In this document: positions 57,662-64,000 of the stretch, piece by piece
How the letters are laid out: each line of letters starts with the position of its first letter
Position numbering within the stretch: position 1 is the first letter of the stretch
Assembly (NCBI GenBank): GCA_036872755.1
Contig: JAVHNS010000013.1
Coordinates: forward strand, 124,001 to 188,000
Direction of reading: 5' to 3'
DNA: 64,000 nt
DNA from: Orbilia blumenaviensis
Taxonomy: Eukaryota; Ascomycota; Orbiliomycetes; Orbiliales; Orbiliaceae
Notes under the pieces: generated by a model
Told to the model about the DNA's origin: nothing
The model's database searches: none
What the model saw: only the letters and a program-made list of their open reading frames with translations
Translations under genes and position numbers: made by a program

Positions 57662-60600
57662 TTAGTCTGAAGTGTGAGAAGATGGGTTCTCAACCGCAAT
57701 GAATGATACACCGCCGCTATAGTGACCTATACAAATAGTGTTGCCATAGACGTTCCAACAGTAGTTGAATGATGGTCTATAGTTATTCGGGAGCCATAGC
57801 AGTCTTTCCGCACCCCACAGCAGCCATTCATCTTCGATAGTGATAGGATCGTGCTTAATTTGGGATGGATCTGTATCGCTGGAAGCCGGGGGTGCGGGTG
57901 GTTTGTTTGTTTGAAATGGGAATGTTTCTTCGTCGGTACGAATATGTTGGCAGTCATCTGAGAAAGAAACGGAATCTGGCTCGTCTTTTGTAGTGAAGGT
58001 CTGCAGCATATCTCCAGTGGCCGCATCGACGGCTAAGATCGTCTTGTCCCAACGCAACAGCAACGCGAGCACTGTGCCGTCAGCGGAAAATGCAAAGGAT
58101 TTAACCCCGTCTCTATCCCACAGCGAAGATCCAGTAGCCACATCAACGGCTACAAAACGACCGCCTCTATACTGGTTTGCCGCCAAAAGCTTGCCACCAG
58201 CATAGAATCCTATTGAAGGTGAGTATTTTTCAGACACTTGTATCCTATGGAGGGGCGCACCGGACGCCGGGTCCCAGAGCATCACTGCACCATCTCCCCC
58301 GGCCGACGCCACCACTTTGCCATCAGGCGAAAATAAGACTGTCTCAACATAGTTAGTGTGCCCTTCCAGCACTTCTCTCGATGATGTATTATTCGCGTCC
58401 CAAATCCTGATTGTATTGTCTCCCGATCCAGACGCAAGGACTTGGCTGTTGGCAGAAAATGATACAGAAAGAACACCACTAGTGTGTCCCTCTAACACCC
58501 GCAACTCCGATCCAGTAGCCACCTCCCACACTCTAATCATTTTGTCACTAGACGCGGACGCAAGTATTCTGCCATCAACAGAAAATCCGATACCATTAAC
58601 CCAACCCTTGTGACTCTTCATCACCCGCAATTCCGACCCTGCGATCAAGTCCCAGATTCTGACTGTCCCATCCACCGATCCCGACGCGAGTATGCTGCTA
58701 TCGACAGAAAATGCAACAGCTTCAACCTCATTCTTGTGACCTTTCAATACTCGCGGCTTCGATTTAGTAGTCATATCCCACACTCTAATCGTTTTGTCAC
58801 TAGACGCGGACGCAAGTATTCTGCCATCAACAGAAAATCCGACACTATTAACCCAACCCTTGTGACCCTCCAACACCCGCAATTCCGACCCTGCGATCAA
58901 GTCCCAGATTCTGACTGTCCCATCCCACGATCCTGACGCGAGTACTTTGCCATCGACAGAAAATACAACGGCGTTAACGCCACTCTGGTGACCGCGCAGG
59001 ACCAGCAATTGCGACCCAGTGGTCACGTCCCACACTCTAACCGTTTTGTCATTTGACCCAGACGCAACTACCGGGCCGCCGGAAAACACAACTCCACGAA
59101 CACCGCCCTCACGCTCGTCCTCTATCCGTAACCCCGACCCATTCGTTACCCCCCCGACCCGGGCCGTGCCATCACTCGAGGGGGGTGCGAGAGCTCTGCT
59201 GTCCGCACAGAACGCGATACTGTTTACCCGGCCCCCATGACCCCGCAATCTCTGTAAGAGAGCGCCAGTAGCCAGATCCCAGATCCCAATCGTTTTGTCC
59301 CACGACGCGGACGCGAGCTGTGTTCCGTTGGGGGAGAATGCGACGCACGCGACCCCGTTTGTATGCCCTTCCAGGGTCTGGAGTAACGCATCCCATTGAT
59401 CTTGGACTCGGGGCGGTTGGGTGATATATGGTGCCAATGATTTTAAATCGAATTTCAACCTAACGATGCTCTTTTGCGGCGTGAAAATAATAGCAGACGA
59501 GTATACTTGTAGAGGTGCTAAATCTATGACACTTCGATTTTGACGAACAAATCGCTGGATACCGTAAATGAAGGCCGACATTTCTTTCCCTTTCTCAGAC
59601 TACGAAAACTAATAAGCATGCTGACTTGATTAGGATGGGGGTGTGCTTACATCAACCGCGGAGCCCAGTTTTCGAACCATATGGATCGCCGCGTTTATGT
59701 CGCCCATTAAGCTGAGCGCTTCAAGCCAGTGGAGAAGATGGGTTTGAAGGAACTGGTAGACCAGGTCATCACCATCGCAGACAGGATTCTCACTCTGTTC
59801 CAGGTGATATACCCAATAAAGGCACGCATACTGAAGCTCTTGTGATATGGATTGTCGAACAATCACATTATCTACCTCGGACCGTAGGGTTCCCGGCGAC
59901 TTGAGGCCGCATATATTCCTCTTTAAACCGTATTCGCCACTCTTTGGATCACGTTCGCCACTCTTTAGATCATGTTCGCCCGACATGAGCGCAATGCATT
60001 TCTCGTAAATATTCTGGTGGGCTTTGGTAGTATCGATCCAAAACTCGCCGAACTTGGGATTGGTACGGAGAAGCTCGTCGGAGAGAAAATCCCGAAAGGA
60101 TAAATGGAACGTCCTGACAGGAATATGCCGATTCTTATCTGAAGGTATATCGAGAACAGAGTGTAATGGCTTTAACCGGCGGTCTACAGTTTCTTCAGAG
60201 ATCGAAAGAAGATGCGATATCGATGGAATTGAAAGCGGAGTTGCTAGATTCACTATTGTTCCAACAATTTGCCTAAACTGTGTAGCCAGTTGTTTTCCTT
60301 GGGTACCAGTCTTCTTGGTGAATTGATGCAATATCGGCAAATAAGTTTTCTCAAGCTGCGTTATGTGCCAATCTGCGGATTGATACTTCAAAATAACTTC
60401 CAGCTGTTCATTCGGGCCCCAATCTGGGTCACCAATAAACTTACAAACGGTCGCAGCAAAGATGAACAAAGGCACTGCCATCTTTGCGAGGTGCTGTATA
60501 GTATCATCTCCTGGCCACTGAGCTGGCAGAGATTGTGATCCACCACGAATTTTAGCAAACTCAATTTCCAGAAATAGTGCAATATCTTCCTGGATGCCAG

Positions 60601-61815
60601 GGATTTCGTGTAATATAACGTCTTGATGTGTCTCGCCGGGTAAATCCTGGAACCCAAGACGCAGCGGTATCTCCGGTCTACTAGTGAGGAATACCCGTAC
60701 CTTGACTAATCGTATTTCCTTTAAGCGGCCGAGAAGCGAAATTATAAGGCTCTGGTCATCTTCGCGATCGCATTCGTCCAGGGCATCAATTACTATGATA
60801 ATCGTAATACTTCTGTCTTTCAGCTCCAAGAGAGGGTTAAGAATCAATTTTGTAAACTGTTCATGATGATTCATGGTTCCTATTGTCGGGTTTTCGTCGA
60901 TAGCGCTTTGAACACTCGAGGCAATACCATCAATGCGGTGCGCCAACTGGGATGCCAAAGTTGTGAAGAACTTTCCAGCACTTTCTCGATCTTTCTCACC
61001 CCTCCTGAAAAAGAAACTTGCACCGAGGATTCTTTTTTTCTTAAGCTTTCCTGCAACTGTCCGTGATATTGTAGACTTTCCGGTTCCCGCGACACCGCTT
61101 AACCAGAACAGACATTTCCCTTGTGGATCTTCCGCCCAGTTTTCGATGTCGTTTAGGATTTTGACTCTGGTATTCGGTAAACACTCCGGCTCGTGCTGGT
61201 CTTTGAAACTACCGTACGCTGCCCCCTCTGCGAAGGGAAGTCCTGCAAAATCGAGCTTCTGATTGACAGAATCGAGTTTCTGGTTAGCGGAATCGACCCC
61301 CTGGTTGGCACAATCGAGCTTCTGGTTGGCGTTCCCTATTTGGACCCTACAATATATGTTAATATACTAACCTCCAGGCTCCCCAGGCTCGGTAAAACTC
61401 GAATAGCTTACGTTTGGTCTATATTCAGAGCTAGAACGATATCTTGTTTCCAACGTTCCAAATTTTGAATGATTTTCACCGCATCAGGACCTTTGAAATA
61501 CCATTTGGCATGCGCCGCCACCCCAGAAAACCTATGTTGTTTTTTGGGGGTGAGTATTTTTTTAAGCCTCTCCAACTCAGAATCACATCCTGCGAGTGCA
61601 TCTTCCAATTCCTTGGATGTTAAAAGTTGAGGTCCCTTCGATGCGCTGAGAAGATCTTCCTCCACCCGTTTCACGAGGCCCTTAATACTCTCCACCTCCT
61701 TTTGAAGTCCCTCAATGTCATCTTTAGCACCCTTGACGCTTGAATAATAACCCCAGCAAGCGGAAATGGCTTGGATAATTGCGATTATACTGGCGGTGGC
61801 TCCTAATGGCTCCAT
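57662..61815 (-). CDS. NLR-type protein: HeLo-like N-domain, NACHT, WD40 repeats
   Basis: Three exons, 61815-61412, 61346-59651 and 59599-57662, give 1345 residues without a break. Residues 1-130 (MEPLGATASIIAIIQAISAC..., ending LALNIDQT) match the HeLo-like N-terminal domain of fungal STAND proteins. Residues 142-167 hold four seven-residue NQKLD-type repeats. The NACHT domain has P-loop GVAGTGKST (219-227) and Walker B IIVIDALDECD (about 318-328). From about 774 on come roughly nine clear and three worn WD40 repeats. By family it acts as an intracellular sensor: ligand binding to the WD40 propeller triggers NTP-driven oligomerisation and a cell-death or incompatibility response through the N-domain. 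Two neighbouring pairs of WD40 units are nearly identical in DNA, a sign of repeat exchange. A second short repeat (GEHDLKSGERDPKSGEYGLK) lies before the WD40 part. Confidence 0.93.
58529..58952 (-). repeat. Near-identical 252-bp units inside the WD40 region
   Basis: The segment 58529-58700 recurs at 58781-58952 with very few changes, at an exact 252-bp offset (84 codons, two WD40 repeats). Internal repeats of this kind allow gain, loss and exchange of WD40 units. Confidence 0.85.
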
Positions 61816-63425
61816 GTTATGTATCGAAATTTTCCGTTGTCGCGGACCATAGGTTTTGTCGTAATATTGAAATATCAGTGGATTGTTGGTATTCGCTCCT
61901 CAATGCGACAAAGAATTTAAGAAAGCGGGGCTAGGTTACTTCTTATCAGAGCTGGAGTCCTTGCTGACGTGGACCGCAGGAACCGCAAACCAATGCGCAG
62001 ATGCAACACGGCAGTACCATAACATAAGAGTTTGAACGTCTTGCGCGAGGCTGCAGTTTTTCGCAAAGCGACAATCCTAGCGAGCTATCCGCAGCTAGAT
62101 AGTGCGAATCCTTTCTCGGGTTGTGGACCTATCAAGCCCCCGGTCAAGTCAAATGTAGGATTCGTGCACAAAGAAAAACGCCACCTGGGCAGCCCCAACC
62201 ACTCTGTTCTCTTGACTATTGGTTGGATAGACCTTTCATTTTACCAATGCGGGCTTATTTCTTGCAAGCCTTGGATGCATCTGATCGAGCTATACATCTG
62301 TTGATAACCCATTTCTTTGCAAAAAAAAATATTATCACTACCGAAGCTAAACTCGCAGCGGCACTCAACACCATCATATCTATAAGTATGATAGTAGAAC
62401 CAGTGTATAATGGCACCAACTTATTAGCATTGCCGATACCTCTCAGGTCTTTCATAAGGGCTGAAAGGTTTTGTTAACGTTAAGGGAAAAAAAACTTTGC
62501 AGCTAGATGCATAATCGTGTGTGTATGGTATGGTGCGCTATTTCGCCTGGGAAAAAAATGCAACAGTGTGGTACTTTCTGTCAGCCGTGTTGTGTGCGGA
62601 CACCAGACCTGTGGAATAGCCAACAAGAACCGGGGAAAATTGGTATATATACCTATATATATTGTTTTTATCTCTTCCTTATACTATGAAAGACGGGTAT
62701 TTTGACATGTGATATTCCAATCGAACCGTTAGCAGTATCGTTCTATCGATAGCTAAGCCATTACGGCTGTGAATTTTGGCTCGAACCCTCAGGCTTTTTG
62801 TTGACGAGGCTGGCTGGCGACATTGGTGTTATGATGTATGATGGGGAATCCGAGGAAATGGTCCCTGCCGGATCGAATCTGGCCATCGAGATCTCGAGGC
62901 TGAATGCCCTTGCTCTTTAAAAAAAAAAATGTGCAGTTCACCAATGAGACCAAGTTCACCTGAGATCTTGGATATATACATGCAGGTAGTCAGAGCTGGA
63001 ATGCAGTATCGACACAGCAGGAGTAACTAAGGCCATAGTTCTACCGGCCGCAGCAGATCAGACAGACTACATGTAGATGCTGATAAGCCAGCCGCCCGGG
63101 GGCCTTAACTGGGCCGAGACCCTTAATATGACGCAAGGAGGCTGGACCTTAATCCAACATATGGCCTTGGCAGTTCGTGATACCGCACATAACGCAAAGC
63201 TGAAGCTGAGACTGGAGGTGCCAGCACATTCACTTCCACGGAACACCAGTTTTTGGCCCTCTTTAAGTAGAATCCACCGCGCCGGTTCACTCCCTCTGTT
63301 GATATTAACCAACTTCATATTTCTCTTCACTTATCAGATATCAAACCATCTTAAATAAAAAATTTTATTTATTATTTATTTTTTTTTTACAAAAAAAGGA
63401 GAGAAAAAAATAAAAAGCCATTACA
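61816..63425. other. Spacer between divergent NLR and methyltransferase genes
   Basis: No gene seen. The last 80 bp before the methyltransferase ATG are strongly A+T-rich with A and T runs (about 63357-63415), which may act as a nucleosome-free promoter segment. Confidence 0.4.
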
Positions 63426-64000
63426 ATGGTACAAGAAGAAGTGACATTTCGGTCATACACCCGAGCGCAAGGCGATACATACGCCATCGGGCGTCCAGCG
63501 TACTCTCCCAAACTTTTCAAAGTCATTATCGACCATCACACCTCCACAGGCGGCCACCTAGACACAGTTGTAGATGTCGGCTGCGGAGCCGGCCAAGCAA
63601 CTTTAGGTCTAGCTCCATATTTCACCAATGCTATTGGTATCGACCAATCTAAGGGTATGATTAGCACCGCCCGTGCATCCGCCGCGTCCAAGAGTTTAAA
63701 CGTACGGTTCGAAGTATCTGCCGCTGAAACGCTGGGCAGTGATCTTGAACCACCCATTGCGGATGGTAGCGTTGATTTACTCACCGCTGCTACGGCAGCT
63801 CACTGGTTCGACATGGCGCGCTTTTGGCGCAGCGCGGCTCGGGTCTTAAAACCCGGCGGTACTGCTGCGCTATGGGTCAGAACAGGGGTGGCCGTGGATT
63901 CTATAAGAAATCCCAACGGGGTAGCTATCAGAGCTATGGTAAAAGAGATATTCGCCACCGAGTTACGACCATTCTCGAGGCTAGAAAGTGCGGTAGCGCG
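63426..64000 (+). CDS. SAM-dependent methyltransferase, trans-aconitate methyltransferase (TMT1/CRG1)-like (cut by right edge)
   Basis: The open frame starts at ATG 63426 (MVQEEVTFRSYTRAQGDTYA) and runs to the window end without a stop, about 191 residues. The class I Rossmann fold is clear: VVDVGCGAGQATLGLA (motif I, SAM binding), IGIDQSKGMI (acidic loop), SAAETL, GSVDLLTAATAAHWFD and VLKPGGTAALWV. The HWFD and PGGTAALW pair is typical of fungal TMT1/CRG1-like small-molecule methyltransferases, which act on carboxylates or terpenoid-like substrates. It is probably cytosolic. The remaining C-terminal third lies outside the window. It is divergent from the NLR gene and 1.6 kb from it. Family assignment is firm, substrate unknown. 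Confidence 0.9.
   Translation, partial: MVQEEVTFRSYTRAQGDTYAIGRPAYSPKLFKVIIDHHTSTGGHLDTVVDVGCGAGQATLGLAPYFTNAIGIDQSKGMISTARASAASKSLNVRFEVSAAETLGSDLEPPIADGSVDLLTAATAAHWFDMARFWRSAARVLKPGGTAALWVRTGVAVDSIRNPNGVAIRAMVKEIFATELRPFSRLESAVA

Noticed and set aside
59019..59396. Open frames opposite the WD40 region
   Set aside because: They arise from the repeated codon pattern of the WD40 units on the minus strand.

Overview
This window looks like a nuclear contig from a filamentous ascomycete (Pezizomycotina). Nearly every convincing gene is split by short introns with GT..AG ends and, often, visible CTAAC-like branch points. There are no bacterial-style operons or ribosome binding sites. The protein families are typical of filamentous fungi: DUF7136, EthD, BBE-type flavin oxidases, A-T-R NRPS-like enzymes, NACHT-WD40 NLRs, small secreted cysteine-rich proteins and an I66-type protease inhibitor. 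The class cannot be fixed from the sequence. Gene density is low, with long A+T-leaning spacers holding gene relics and small transposon remnants. Exon chains below were joined by hand by matching splice sites and reading phase, so they are strong inferences and not transcript evidence.

Layout. 1-2956: 3' part of a large secreted protein resembling the non-catalytic C-terminal region of fungal GH18 chitinases (+), with one suspicious stop codon. 3254-4965: F-box protein (-). 6744-9426: complete GMP synthase in 18 exons (+). 9865-10503: relic exons (-). 11349-12161: DUF7136 secreted, GPI-anchor-like protein (-). 13420-15510: broken TPR array invaded by a foldback-like element. 16.6-20.1 kb: small orphan genes, one with a TATA box. 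25798-26205: small secreted protein (+). 28609-30170: nine-exon multi-pass membrane protein (+). 30341-33433: adenylation-thiolation-reductase enzyme (-). 35134-35629: EthD protein (+). 36809-38547: bicovalent-flavin oxidoreductase (+). 40891-41274: 12-cysteine secreted protein (-). 44051-44698: I66-type serine protease inhibitor (-). 45950-48552: methionine-permease-like APC transporter (-). 50065-53143: intron-rich protein with a helical N-terminus (+). 57662-61815: NLR with HeLo-like, NACHT and WD40 domains (-). 63426 to the right edge: SAM-dependent methyltransferase (+, cut).

How the genes may work together. The A-T-R enzyme, the EthD protein and the flavin oxidoreductase lie within 8 kb and form a plausible small biosynthetic locus: amino-acid activation and reduction, followed by tailoring. 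The GMP synthase 21 kb away is intron-rich and differs at a usually conserved active-site loop. Whether it is the only copy or a second, resistance-type copy cannot be decided here. The right third carries self/non-self-type machinery: an NLR with nearly identical WD40 units, typical of fast-evolving recognition proteins. Two 161-bp mariner-like MITEs with TA target duplications, a long-inverted-repeat element and a dispersed 27-bp repeat show past transposon activity.
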